Shown here piece after piece: positions 1 through 6,483 of a DNA stretch of 8,680 nt; position 1 is the first letter of the stretch; the number at the start of each line of letters is the position of its first letter. The notes under the pieces were generated by a model, which ran no database searches, was not told the origin of the DNA, and saw only the letters and a list, made by a program, of their open reading frames with translations. Location: contig JACRBR010000018.1 of the NCBI GenBank assembly GCA_016213125.1, forward strand, positions 1-8,680, read 5' to 3'. Source of the stretch: Chloroflexota bacterium (GTDB taxonomy: Bacteria; Chloroflexota; Dehalococcoidia; DSTF01; JACRBR01). Made by a program: the position numbers and the translations under genes.

Positions 1-44
1 GAGACCAGGTAGAACCAGTTGCGCTTCGAGACCAGGTTAAGCAT
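1..44 (-). CDS. secF: SecF, protein-export membrane subunit (N-terminal fragment, runs off left edge)
   Basis: The reverse strand opens with ATG at 44-42, overlapping the secD stop codon by 8 bases (ATGCTTAA). It reads MLNLVSKRNWFYLV to the window edge. The pattern of a short hydrophobic start, a K-R-x-W-F/Y segment and then a membrane helix is the usual SecF beginning, and secF normally follows secD directly. SecF pairs with SecD in the inner membrane and helps SecYEG pull proteins across using the proton-motive force. Only about 14 residues are visible, so the assignment rests on position plus this short N-terminus. The overlap suggests translational coupling to secD. Confidence 0.82.
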   Translation of the reverse strand, partial: MLNLVSKRNWFYLV

Positions 45-1716
45 CGGCCGCCTCCACGCCCGTCACGCCTCGCGTTGACATCGGCGTCTCCAGATCGGGC
101 TTGTCGTCGGTCCACAGCCAGAGCGGCCGCGCCAGCGGCGTATTCATGGCCAGCCGCAGGAAGGTGCGGCTCACCAGGATCGCCGAGAACATGCTCACGA
201 CGACACCGATAGCCAGCGTGAGCGAGAATCCCTTGATGATGCTCGATCCGAATCGGTCGCCCATCCAGTACAGGATGCCGCAGGTGATCAGCGTCGAGAC
301 GTTGCTGTCGCGGATGGATGACCACGCACGGTGGAACCCCGCCTCTACCGACGGAATCAGGCTGCGGCCGTTGCGCAGCTCCTCCTTCATGCGCTCGAAG
401 ATCAGGATGTTCGCGTCCACCGCCATGCCCACCGACAGCACGAACGCCGCGATGCCGGCCAGCGTGAGCGTTACGGGGCCCGAGCCCGGGATGCCGATCT
501 TGAACAGCGCCAGGACCACCGCCGTGTACACGCCAAGCGCCGTCGCCGCGAGCAACCCCGGCAGCCGGTAGTACAGGATCATGTAGCCCATGATCAGCAG
601 CAGCGCCACGATGCCGGCCTCGACCGAGTGCAGCACCGCCTCGTCGCCCAGCGACGCATCGACATCCTGCTGCTGCACGACTTTCAGCGGGATGGGGAAG
701 GCGCCGTTGTTCAGGAACGTCTTCAGCCGTCGCGCGTCGCCAACCGAGAGGCCGGTGGTGACACCGCTGTCGGTGATCTGGGCGTTGATCGTCGGCGCCA
801 GGACCTGCCCGTCTTCGCCGCGGATGGGCTCGCCGTCGAGGAAGGTCGAGAGCGGCGAGCCGATGAGCCGCTGGCTCAGCGATCCGAAAACCTTCTTACC
901 GTCGTCAGTCATGCTGAAGCGCAGGAGCGGTTGGCCCAGCGAATCGAAGTCGATGAACGCGTTGGATCTCAGAAACGCGCCCGTCATCGTCGTCGGCGCG
1001 CCATTGAGGTCGCCCTTCGCCGGCGTCCAGATAATCGCCTCCAGGCTTCCCACGTTTTCCAGCGTCGTGAACGTCGGCGTCTGCCGCGTGACGGTCCCGT
1101 CGGCGCCGCGGACGTTCACCTGGCCGTTCGCGTCCAGATCGGGATCGCAGGTGCCCGGCTTGTAGACGACCCGCCCCGTCGTGACCACCGCGATGGGCGC
1201 GCCGGTGGCCAGCAGCTGGTCGCCCTGCTGCAGCGGCTCGCAGAACGTCAGCACGGCTGGCCGCGTAATGTCGCGCGCCGTCTGCGCGCTCACACCCGGC
1301 AGCTCCACGATCAGCTCGTCCTTGCCGGAGCGCTGCACCGAGGACTCGGACACGCCGAACGGGTTGATGCGGCTGTCCACGATGTCCTTCGCCGCGTTCA
1401 ATCCGTCATCGATGTCCTCGTCGCTGACGTTCAACCCGGAGACATCCGCCTTCAGCTTGATGCGGGATCCGCCCTGCAGGTCCAGTCCCAGCGTCATGCC
1501 CTTGCAGTCCGCCGCCGGGTTCGTGTTCGTCTCGTCGGACTTGCACGGCAGGCCGACGCCCAGGATGCTGCTGGGCAGCCCCTTACCGGAGGGCAGTTTC
1601 TCGGCGATGGCGTCGGGCAGATATCGCTCCGGCTCGTCCGGCCAGATGGCGTAGACCGCGCCCGCGGCGATGGCGATGATCGCGAGGAGGAAGATCCGTT
1701 CCCACCACTTCTGCAT
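37..1716 (-). CDS. secD: SecD, protein-export membrane subunit
   Basis: 559 residues, an ordinary length for a single (unfused) SecD. SecD works with SecF and YajC to drive late steps of Sec-dependent export with the proton-motive force. A first membrane helix lies at about 7-25, followed by a large extracytoplasmic domain (about 30-360). The family signature GLDLQGG is at 77-83, and VDSRINPFGVSE at about 113-124 is also typical. Five further helices lie near 361-382, 386-406, 414-440, 466-486 and 492-519. The conserved membrane motif GMAVDANILIFER is at about 430-442 and carries the Asp expected of the family. The ATG shares one base with the yajC stop (TGATG), and a purine-rich GGAGGAGAAGAGG stretch precedes it, so this start is well supported. 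The extracytoplasmic domain has four cysteines (58, 71, 159, 190). Confidence 0.97.
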   Translation of the reverse strand: MQKWWERIFLLAIIAIAAGAVYAIWPDEPERYLPDAIAEKLPSGKGLPSSILGVGLPCKSDETNTNPAADCKGMTLGLDLQGGSRIKLKADVSGLNVSDEDIDDGLNAAKDIVDSRINPFGVSESSVQRSGKDELIVELPGVSAQTARDITRPAVLTFCEPLQQGDQLLATGAPIAVVTTGRVVYKPGTCDPDLDANGQVNVRGADGTVTRQTPTFTTLENVGSLEAIIWTPAKGDLNGAPTTMTGAFLRSNAFIDFDSLGQPLLRFSMTDDGKKVFGSLSQRLIGSPLSTFLDGEPIRGEDGQVLAPTINAQITDSGVTTGLSVGDARRLKTFLNNGAFPIPLKVVQQQDVDASLGDEAVLHSVEAGIVALLLIMGYMILYYRLPGLLAATALGVYTAVVLALFKIGIPGSGPVTLTLAGIAAFVLSVGMAVDANILIFERMKEELRNGRSLIPSVEAGFHRAWSSIRDSNVSTLITCGILYWMGDRFGSSIIKGFSLTLAIGVVVSMFSAILVSRTFLRLAMNTPLARPLWLWTDDKPDLETPMSTRGVTGVEAADA

Positions 1717-2042
1717 CAGCCCCTCTTCTCCTCCGTGTGTGTGACCTGCTTCGAAAACACCGTCTGCCCTTCGGCCACGCGCTGCGCGATCGCCGACGCC
1801 AACGCGTTGACGACGACGCCGTTGCCGAAGTCGATGACGACCTGTACGGGCCCGGTCTCCGGGATGTGGATCTCCCTGACCGTGCCCAGGAACCCGGCGG
1901 TCGTCAGCACCTCGTCGCCGATCTTCAGGTTCTCCATGTCGCGCTTGCGGCCGCTCTTCTCGATGCGGGGCCGCAGCAGGAACCAGTACAGCGCCAGGAT
2001 CAGGCCGGCAGTCAGGAGGATCTCGATTTCGAGCTGGCTCAT
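1716..2042 (-). CDS. yajC: YajC, Sec translocase accessory subunit
   Basis: 108 residues, the normal size for YajC. It has a single N-terminal membrane helix (about 6-24, LEIEILLTAGLILALYWFLL), then the family's basic junction RPRIEKSGRKR. The small soluble domain has the hallmark L-x-x-GDEVLTTAGFLGTV near 39-54. YajC binds the SecDF complex at the membrane; its exact role in export is modest. It is encoded between the HD/nucleotidyltransferase gene and secD. Its ATG overlaps the upstream TGA by 4 bases (ATGA), and its own stop overlaps the secD start by one base. No good Shine-Dalgarno sequence precedes it (AAAGGC at best), so translation probably depends on coupling to the upstream frame. 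Confidence 0.96.
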   Translation of the reverse strand: MSQLEIEILLTAGLILALYWFLLRPRIEKSGRKRDMENLKIGDEVLTTAGFLGTVREIHIPETGPVQVVIDFGNGVVVNALASAIAQRVAEGQTVFSKQVTHTEEKRG

Positions 2043-3546
2043 GGTTCGGCTGTGCCTTTGGCGTCGTTTCGGGCGGCGCGGACGAAGGCCAGCGCCGCCT
2101 CGCGGTCGTGTACTTCCCCGGCGGCCTGCGCCTCGCGAAGCGCTTCCAGCAGCTTCCCGATGGCCGGTCCGGCGGGCATTCCCAGCTCCCTCATGACGTC
2201 GTTTCCGGTCAGGAGCCGAGGCGGGTCTACTATACCCTCCTCCTCCATCGAACGCACGAGAAGGCCGTTCATATACGCTACGTGCCTTGACCAGTCGCCG
2301 GATGTCATTGACGGCCCGCGCGAAGCCGCCGCATCGGCCAGGGCCAGCAGGAGCACGCCCGGCACCGCATCGCCCAGCGCGCGATAGAACCGGTACAGCG
2401 CGCGCCGCGTCGGCACCTCGCCCACCTGCGCCAGCTGCACCGGGCGCAGATGCTCCACCACCAGCCGCGACACGAACCGCACCTCCGACGCCGAGAACCG
2501 CAGCCGCCGCATGACGCGCGCCGCGATCGCCGCGCCCTCGTCGGCATGGCCGAGGAACCGCACTCGCCCGTCATCATCGACGCTCCGCGTCTGCGGCTTG
2601 GCCACGTCGTGCAGAAGCGCCGCGAGCTTGAGTAGCGAGCCCGCGTGCGGCCCTCGCTCATCTCCTCGGCCAGGTACGCCCGCAGCTCGCCCTCGCACCA
2701 GGCGAACGCCTGCCACACGGCCTCCCACAGCCACGGGCGTTTGCCGGCCGGGGCCGCTGGCGCCAGCATGATGTCCATCGCCTCCACCGCCCGCATCCCG
2801 TGCTCGAACACGTCGTACACGTGCCAGTCGGTCGCCTGGTTCACGCCGCGACCGAACGTCACCTCCGGAAACAGCACATCCAGTAGCTTCAACTCATCAA
2901 GCAGTAGCAACGCCCGGTACGCATCGTCCAGCGCGAAGATGCGCGCCAGTTCGTCGCGCCGCCGCTCACCCGCCGCCTGCAGCACGTCCTCGGCCCGCCC
3001 ACGGATCGTGTCCTGCGTACCGGTTTCGATCGCGAACCCCAGCTCGGACGCGATCCGAGGCGCCCGTAACAGCCGCAACGGGTCGGCGTCGAACACGCCG
3101 GGCACGTTCATGCGAACAACCCGCGCGCCGAGATCGCCGGCCCCGCCGCCCAGGTCGATGACCCGCGGCTCGCCGAGCGGCACGGCGAGCGCGTCGCTGG
3201 GGACGGCGCGGCGGCGCAGGTCCTCCTCGAGGGTGCCCTGCAGCTGCGCCACGTCGATGTAGTCGACGGCCGCATCGTGGCCGCGGGGCATCACCACGCG
3301 CGCGACCGCGTTCACGTCGTCGAGCTCGACGAAGTGCGCGTCGAACGCCGCCGCCAGCCGCCGCGCGAAGGCCATCGCATCGCGATCGACAGCGAGGTCC
3401 AGGTCGCGCGCCTCGCGGCCCAGCAGCACGTCGCGCACGGTGCCCCCGACGACGTACGCAGTGATGCCCGCGCCAGTGGCGAGCGGCACGACGGCCGCGA
3501 TGAGTCCTTGGAGTCCAGCCGGTGGTTGAAACGTAGGAGGTGTCAT
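2039..3546 (-). CDS. CCA-adding enzyme / poly(A) polymerase-family nucleotidyltransferase with HD domain, frameshifted
   Basis: Two overlapping frames make one protein of about 502 residues if one missing base is restored near 2638. Residues 1-303 are read from 3546 to 2638, and the last 199 residues from 2638 to 2039. The N-terminal half is a class II nucleotidyltransferase head: YVVGGTVRDVLLG (31-43), catalytic carboxylates DLD at 48-50, and a third acidic patch DYID at 95-98. The RNA-binding part includes DPLRLLRAPRIASELGF (155-171). The C-terminal half holds an HD domain: H242 and H249 lie before the break, LLHDVAKP after it. Known members add CCA to tRNA 3' ends or oligo(A) to RNA; the HD domain often has phosphatase or phosphodiesterase activity. 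The motif usually written RRDFTxNALA reads RRAVPSDALA here (112-121). The stop overlaps the yajC start (ATGA). No Shine-Dalgarno precedes the ATG at 3546. Sequencing error and true decay cannot be separated here. Confidence 0.85.
2635..2641 (-). other. Frameshift point in the nucleotidyltransferase gene
   Basis: Reading leftwards, the first frame gives EEMSEGRTRA up to the GCT codon at 2640-2638 and then turns into arginine/serine-rich nonsense. The other frame, starting with TCG at 2638-2636, gives SLLKLAALLHDVAKP. That is the canonical HD-domain continuation. The shift equals one missing base in the run CGGGCTCGC. There is no slippery heptamer, so programmed shifting is unlikely. Confidence 0.8.
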
Positions 3547-3588
3547 GGCCGAAACGGCGGGGCGGAGGTGCGCCCGTGTTCCACGAGG

Positions 3589-4110
3589 CTACACCAGCAC
3601 CGCTTCGGGCATCTCGGCGTCGTGGTCGTCGATCGAAGGCCGGACGGGGATCAGCTCGTCGGGGCTCGTGAGGTAGTCGATGTAGAGGACGCCCTTGGTG
3701 TGGTCGATCTCGTGCTCCAGCGCCTGCGCCAGCAGGGTATCGACGGCCTTCAGGCGGATCTCGAGCCCCTCGCGATTGAGCGCCTTCACCGTCACCTGGC
3801 GCGAGCGGTTAATCTCCGCCTGGTACCCCGGCACCGAGAGGCACCCCTCCCACAGCCGCCGCTCTCCCGAATGCTTCACGATCTCGGGGTTGATCAGCTC
3901 CAGCAGGCCGTCGTCCGGCGTCTCGATCACGACGACGCGCAGCGATACGCCGACCTGCGGCGCCGCCAGCCCCACGCCGTGCGCGCCGTGCATGGTCGCG
4001 ATCATGTCGTCGATCAGCCGCTGGATCGACCCATCGATCTTCCTGACCTTCTTGGCCGGCGTCCGCAGGACAGGATCCCCGGCGATCCGAATCGGCAGTA
4101 TGGCGCTCAC
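3589..4110 (-). CDS. def: Peptide deformylase
   Basis: 173 residues, a normal deformylase length. The enzyme removes the N-terminal formyl group from nascent proteins at the ribosome, using a metal ion. All three signature motifs are intact: GVGLAAPQVG (45-54, with the catalytic-site Gln 51), EGCLSVPG (88-95, metal ligand Cys90) and HEIDH (133-137, metal ligands His133 and His137, catalytic Glu134). The start codon is GTG, placed just before ILPIRIAGDPVLR, which is the standard beginning of the family. The bases upstream are pyrimidine-rich with no Shine-Dalgarno. A weak GATACT -10-like box (4124-4119) lies 8 bases before the GTG, so a very short leader is possible. A 42-bp gap separates it from the nucleotidyltransferase gene, and the two are probably co-transcribed. 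Confidence 0.97.
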   Translation of the reverse strand: MSAILPIRIAGDPVLRTPAKKVRKIDGSIQRLIDDMIATMHGAHGVGLAAPQVGVSLRVVVIETPDDGLLELINPEIVKHSGERRLWEGCLSVPGYQAEINRSRQVTVKALNREGLEIRLKAVDTLLAQALEHEIDHTKGVLYIDYLTSPDELIPVRPSIDDHDAEMPEAVLV

Positions 4111-4147
4111 GGAGGAAGAGTATCGGAGGATCAGCGATCGCGGCCAG

Positions 4148-4175
4148 TTCCTGCTGTTTGCCCTTTGCTCCGAGC
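4148..4175. repeat. Heptamer-period repeat between def and the DinB-like gene
   Basis: The 72-bp gap 4111-4182 holds consecutive seven-base units on the plus strand: TTCCTGC, TGTTTGC, CCTTTGC and a decayed TCCGAGC. The core 18 bases at 4153-4170 match 5557-5574 at 17 of 18 positions. This points to one repeat family spread through intergenic DNA. I see no gene in the gap. Confidence 0.6.
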
Positions 4176-4182
4176 CCGCGGC

Positions 4183-4689
4183 TCACGCCGGCGCAGCCGC
4201 GTACTGGTCGCACAGCCGCCGCAGCTGCCACAGGTGCGCCAGGTCGTGTTCGTTCATCTCGCGCGCGCACTGCGTGATCGACAGCGGACCCAGGTACGGG
4301 TGCACGCCCTGCCGCTCCCAGTCCCCGTCGTCCAGCGACCACAGCAGGTACACCGCCTGCTGCCGTCGCGTGCCGAACTCGTCCATCGCCTCGAACGCGC
4401 TGCATTCGTCGTCGTCGTCGCGCCGTGTGCTCGCCTCGATCGAATCGCCGTCGAAGGCGTCGATCTTCGGGTCGTCCAGGCGCACGATGCGCTCCAGCCG
4501 CTCCACGTAGCGGCGCTCCATCGCGTTCATGTGCAGCACCAACTCGCGGATGCACCACTCGCCGTCCGATGGACTCCGTCCGAGCGCGTCCTCGTCCATC
4601 TCCCAGATCAGCGCCTCCATCGCGTGCGCCGTCTCACGCAGCGCCTTCAGCAGCCACGCCTTCGCGTCGTACTCGGGTACCGGTCTCAT
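4183..4689 (-). CDS. DinB-like (DinB_2/DfsB superfamily) metal-binding four-helix protein
   Basis: 168 residues from the ATG at 4689. A GTG at 4695 would add two residues, but GGAGG lies 7 bases before the ATG and only one base before the GTG, so the ATG is preferred. In the longer numbering the family's three-histidine metal site is visible: His55 in ELVLHMNAMERRYVERL, then His150 and His154 in NEHDLAHLWQLRRL. The segment SDGEWCIRELVLH matches the usual W-x-x-x-E-x-x-x-H helix. Family members include damage-inducible DinB of Bacillus and thiol-dependent transferases; most, including this one, have no assigned substrate. A run of GTC repeats on the plus strand near 4407-4420 encodes a DDDD stretch. 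It is divergent from udg and has its own likely promoter at 4727-4755. Confidence 0.85.
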   Translation of the reverse strand: MRPVPEYDAKAWLLKALRETAHAMEALIWEMDEDALGRSPSDGEWCIRELVLHMNAMERRYVERLERIVRLDDPKIDAFDGDSIEASTRRDDDDECSAFEAMDEFGTRRQQAVYLLWSLDDGDWERQGVHPYLGPLSITQCAREMNEHDLAHLWQLRRLCDQYAAAPA

Positions 4690-4726
4690 ACGCACGCCTC
4701 CGCGCGATCGTCGCGGCGATATCGCG

Positions 4727-4755
4727 ATCCTACGCCGATCGCCGCACGGTTACAA
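4727..4755 (-). promoter_or_regulatory. Probable sigma70-type promoter of the DinB-like gene
   Basis: On the minus strand TTGTAA (4755-4750) and TAGGAT (4732-4727) are separated by exactly 17 bases. Each matches four of six consensus positions. Transcription would begin near 4720, giving a leader of about 30 nt that contains the GGAGG ribosome-binding site. It overlaps the regulatory region of the divergent udg gene. Confidence 0.5.
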
Positions 4756-4760
4756 GTACC

Positions 4761-4793
4761 CGCGCATCACAATTCGCCGCGCGCATCACATTT
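4761..4793. promoter_or_regulatory. Direct repeat in the divergent promoter region, possible operator
   Basis: CGCGCATCACA occurs at 4761-4771 and again at 4780-4790, a spacing of 19 bp start to start. Extending three bases further keeps 13 of 14 positions identical. It sits between the two divergent promoters, where a regulator or RNA polymerase contact would act. Binding of any protein is a guess. Confidence 0.35.
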
Positions 4794-4804
4794 TCGGCGC
4801 CTCT

Positions 4805-4810
4805 TACAAT
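4805..4810 (+). promoter_or_regulatory. Candidate -10 box of udg, implying a leaderless transcript
   Basis: TACAAT matches five of six -10 consensus positions and ends 5 bases before the GTG start at 4816. The expected transcription start therefore falls at or next to the start codon. No convincing -35 box stands 16-18 bases upstream, and no Shine-Dalgarno precedes the GTG, which fits leaderless initiation. Confidence 0.4.
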
Positions 4811-4815
4811 GACCC

Positions 4816-5439
4816 GTGCCCACCATCGCGAACATCCACGCCCGCCTCGACGAGTTCACAGGGCTCTGCAACGACGTGCGCGCGTGCACCGCCTGCGATG
4901 GCGTCGCCTACACGCACCTGCTCGGCCCCGCGAACGGAGCGCTCGATGCGCGCGTCCTGTTCGTCGCCGAAGCTCCCGGCCGCCGCGGGGCTGCCATCAC
5001 GGGCGTCCCCCTCACGCGCGACGAGTCCGGGCGCCGGTTCGACGGGTTTCTCGCGCTCGCGGGCCTTCGCCGCGACGAGATCTTTGTCACCAACGCCGTC
5101 CTCTGCAACCCGATCACCACCACGGCGACCAACCGCCGGCCCACGCCTCGCGAGATCGGACGCTGTCGCCCGTTCCTCGCACGCACCCTGGATCTGGTCC
5201 GCGCGCCAATCGTGGTCGCCCTCGGCCGCGTGGCCCTCGAGTCGCTTCGCGCCATCGCCCCGCACGATGCAGATCTCCCCCGCGACGCCGGCAAGCCCAT
5301 GGTCTGGCGCCTCGGCACACAGGCCCGCACGCTCGTCGCGCTCTACCACCCCAGCCGTCAGTCCACCCTCCACCGATCTCAAGTTGCGCAGGAGGAAGAC
5401 TGGCGCGCGCTCGCAATCGTCATCGACAATCACTCCTGA
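4816..5439 (+). CDS. Fe-S uracil-DNA glycosylase superfamily protein (family 4/5-like)
   Basis: 207 residues, typical of the iron-sulfur uracil-DNA glycosylases, which cut uracil from DNA to begin base-excision repair. Four cysteines are placed as expected for a 4Fe-4S cluster: C24 and C27 (CTAC), C97 (NAVLCNP) and C117 (GRCRPFL). The first active-site region is AEAPGRRGAAITGVPL (51-66), followed by DESGRRFDGFLALAG. The second is YHPSRQST near 177-184, with the conserved His178. VTNAVLCNP and RAPIVVALGRVAL are also family features. Motif 1 combines the Glu of family 4 (GEAPG) with the G-A-x-x-T-G-x-P pattern of family 5, and HPSRQST resembles family 5, so the subfamily is uncertain. The GTG start gives a conventional N-terminus; no Shine-Dalgarno is seen. 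It stands alone, divergent from the DinB-like gene and followed by a repeat-rich gap. Confidence 0.88.
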   Translation: MPTIANIHARLDEFTGLCNDVRACTACDGVAYTHLLGPANGALDARVLFVAEAPGRRGAAITGVPLTRDESGRRFDGFLALAGLRRDEIFVTNAVLCNPITTTATNRRPTPREIGRCRPFLARTLDLVRAPIVVALGRVALESLRAIAPHDADLPRDAGKPMVWRLGTQARTLVALYHPSRQSTLHRSQVAQEEDWRALAIVIDNHS

Positions 5440-5491
5440 CTCGGTCCAGCCGCGTCTCTGAAGGTGACCATGTGTGGGGTCGCTGCATTCA

Positions 5492-5515
5492 GCGGAGCTA
5501 AAGCTCCGCGGCTAC
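5492..5515 (-). repeat. REP-like hairpin with GTAG head after udg
   Basis: Plus strand: GCGGAGCT (5492-5499), loop AA, AGCTCCGC (5502-5509), a perfect 8-bp stem, then GG and CTAC (5512-5515). Read on the minus strand this is GTAG-CC-hairpin, the layout of REP elements with a GTAG tetranucleotide. It lies 53 bp after udg, and a T-rich stretch (CCTTTTCTCT) begins at 5522. It might therefore also act as a weak terminator for udg. Confidence 0.6.
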
Positions 5516-5526
5516 GTTCTGCCTTT

Positions 5527-5619
5527 TCTCTGCTGACTGTGGTCTCCTTCCCCTTTGCTGTTTGCACTTTGCTCTCTGCCGTCTCCCCAAACTGTCCCCT
5601 GTCCACTGTCCCCTGTAAT
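5527..5619. repeat. Pyrimidine-rich heptamer repeats before the membrane-protein gene
   Basis: Much of the 190-bp gap 5440-5629 is built from seven-base units. Block one runs CCTTTGC (5552), TGTTTGC, ACTTTGC, TCTCTGC, CGTCTCC. Block two runs CTGTCCC (5592), CTGTCCA, CTGTCCC, CTGTAAT (to 5619). A looser start is seen from 5527 (TCTCTGC, TGACTGT, GGTCTCC). The complementary strand can be read as a lysine/serine-rich 65-residue frame (5430-5627), which I regard as a by-product of the repeat and not a gene. Confidence 0.65.
5614..5619 (+). promoter_or_regulatory. Candidate -10 box for the membrane-protein operon, inside the heptamer repeat
   Basis: TGTAAT matches five of six -10 positions and forms the end of the last heptamer unit, 10 bases before the ATG at 5630. 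A transcript would have a leader of only a few bases. The -35 position falls in ACTGTC/CTGTCC, a poor match. No Shine-Dalgarno is present before the ATG. Confidence 0.3.
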
Positions 5620-5629
5620 CTGATCACGG

Positions 5630-6481
5630 ATGAACCTCGACGCTCTCCCCTACACGTCCTACATCGTCCTCCTCGAGTTCGCCGTCGGCAGCCTTTTCGT
5701 CTGCGTGTTCGCCGACTGGCGCGGCCGGGTCGCCTCCAGTTTCGTGAAGTTCAGCGCCGCCATGGTCGCGGTCGCAGCGGGCGTCATGGTGCTGAACTCT
5801 CTCGCGCTCGACCCCAACTCCGCCGTCGGCGGCTACCGGCTCGACGAGGATCTCAACGGCTGGGTGCGCGCGATGAGCATCGTGTTCCTGGCCGCCACGC
5901 TGCCGTACAACTACGCCGTGCTCCGCGAGGACCGCAGCCTGTCGATGATCACGGGCGCGGGCGCCAGCGCCGCCGGCCTGGGGCTCATCGCCGTCGTGTC
6001 GCTCTTCATCGCGCTGCCGACGTGGGGGTTCGCGGGCGCGCTCCTCAGCATCACGGCAGGCACGCTCTCCGTCGGCCTCGTCGTCCTCGCCATGACGCTG
6101 GGCCACTGGTACCTCATGACGCCCCGCCTCCCGCGCGAGCCTCTCTCCGAGCTCACGCTGCTCCTTGCGGCCGCGCTCGGCGTGCAGCTCCTCCTGCTCG
6201 TCCTCAACGCCGTGATCCCTGTACGCGAGGCCCCCGACCCGTCCGCGTTTCTCGGCTCGACGACGCTGGGGCAGAACCCCGCCTTCTGGCTGCGCATCGC
6301 CATCGGCCTGTTGTTCCCGGCCGCGCTCGCCTACATGTCGTTCGTCTCGAGCAAGGGCTACCCCGCCAACGAGAACGCCATGATGTCCGCCACCGGCCTG
6401 CTGTACATCGCCGTGGGCGCCGTGCTCGTCGGCGAGGTGCTGGCCCGCGGCCTGCTGTTTCTGACCGGGAAGCCGGTGTGA
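5630..6481 (+). CDS. Unrecognised integral membrane protein, about eight helices
   Basis: 283 residues and strongly hydrophobic. Likely membrane helices lie at about 10-28, 40-58, 78-97, 109-129, 133-157, 175-195, 218-237 and 252-275. The ATG at 5630 starts shortly before the first helix, with no cleavable signal peptide. Distinct polar motifs interrupt the helices: LDEDLNGWVRAMS (71-83), LPYNYAVLREDRS (91-103) and GHWYLMTPRLPREPLSELT (158-176). The histidine and aromatic residues of the last motif sit at a helix end and could bind a ligand or cofactor, but I cannot name a family. It lacks cysteine clusters, ATP-binding motifs and transporter signatures I would recognise. It ends 2 bp before the histidine phosphatase gene, so the two are almost certainly co-transcribed. 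The reading frame is certain from codon use and hydrophobicity; the function is unknown. Confidence 0.85.
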   Translation: MNLDALPYTSYIVLLEFAVGSLFVCVFADWRGRVASSFVKFSAAMVAVAAGVMVLNSLALDPNSAVGGYRLDEDLNGWVRAMSIVFLAATLPYNYAVLREDRSLSMITGAGASAAGLGLIAVVSLFIALPTWGFAGALLSITAGTLSVGLVVLAMTLGHWYLMTPRLPREPLSELTLLLAAALGVQLLLLVLNAVIPVREAPDPSAFLGSTTLGQNPAFWLRIAIGLLFPAALAYMSFVSSKGYPANENAMMSATGLLYIAVGAVLVGEVLARGLLFLTGKPV

Positions 6482-6483
6482 CC

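Noticed and set aside
1..37. 10-bp direct repeat GAGACCAGGT at 1-10 and 28-37
   Set aside because: It encodes the LVS residues twice in the SecF N-terminus and is explained by codon use.
331..2196. 621-codon open frame on the plus strand
   Set aside because: It is antisense to secD and yajC, has an arginine/histidine/glutamine-rich composition without domains, and arises from the high GC content of the real genes.
2600..2660. Programmed ribosomal frameshifting in the nucleotidyltransferase gene
   Set aside because: No slippery heptamer or obvious downstream stem or pseudoknot at the crossover; a base loss or sequence error is simpler.
3277..4812. 511-codon open frame on the plus strand
   Set aside because: Antisense to the nucleotidyltransferase, def and the DinB-like gene; low-complexity arginine-rich product with no recognisable motif.
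5492..5530. Strong intrinsic terminator after udg
   Set aside because: A stem is present, but the T-rich stretch begins 12 bases after it and is mixed with C, so at most weak termination is supported; it fits the REP form better.
5430..5627. 65-residue minus-strand frame, KVQTAKGKETT-like
   Set aside because: This is the translation of the intergenic heptamer repeats and REP; such lysine-rich products are repeat artefacts, with no start signal or conserved domain.
5464..6483. N-terminal extension of the histidine phosphatase frame
   Set aside because: It overlaps the membrane-protein gene in another frame and is arginine-rich. The phosphatase begins naturally at ATG 6484 with MRQLYLVRHAT.
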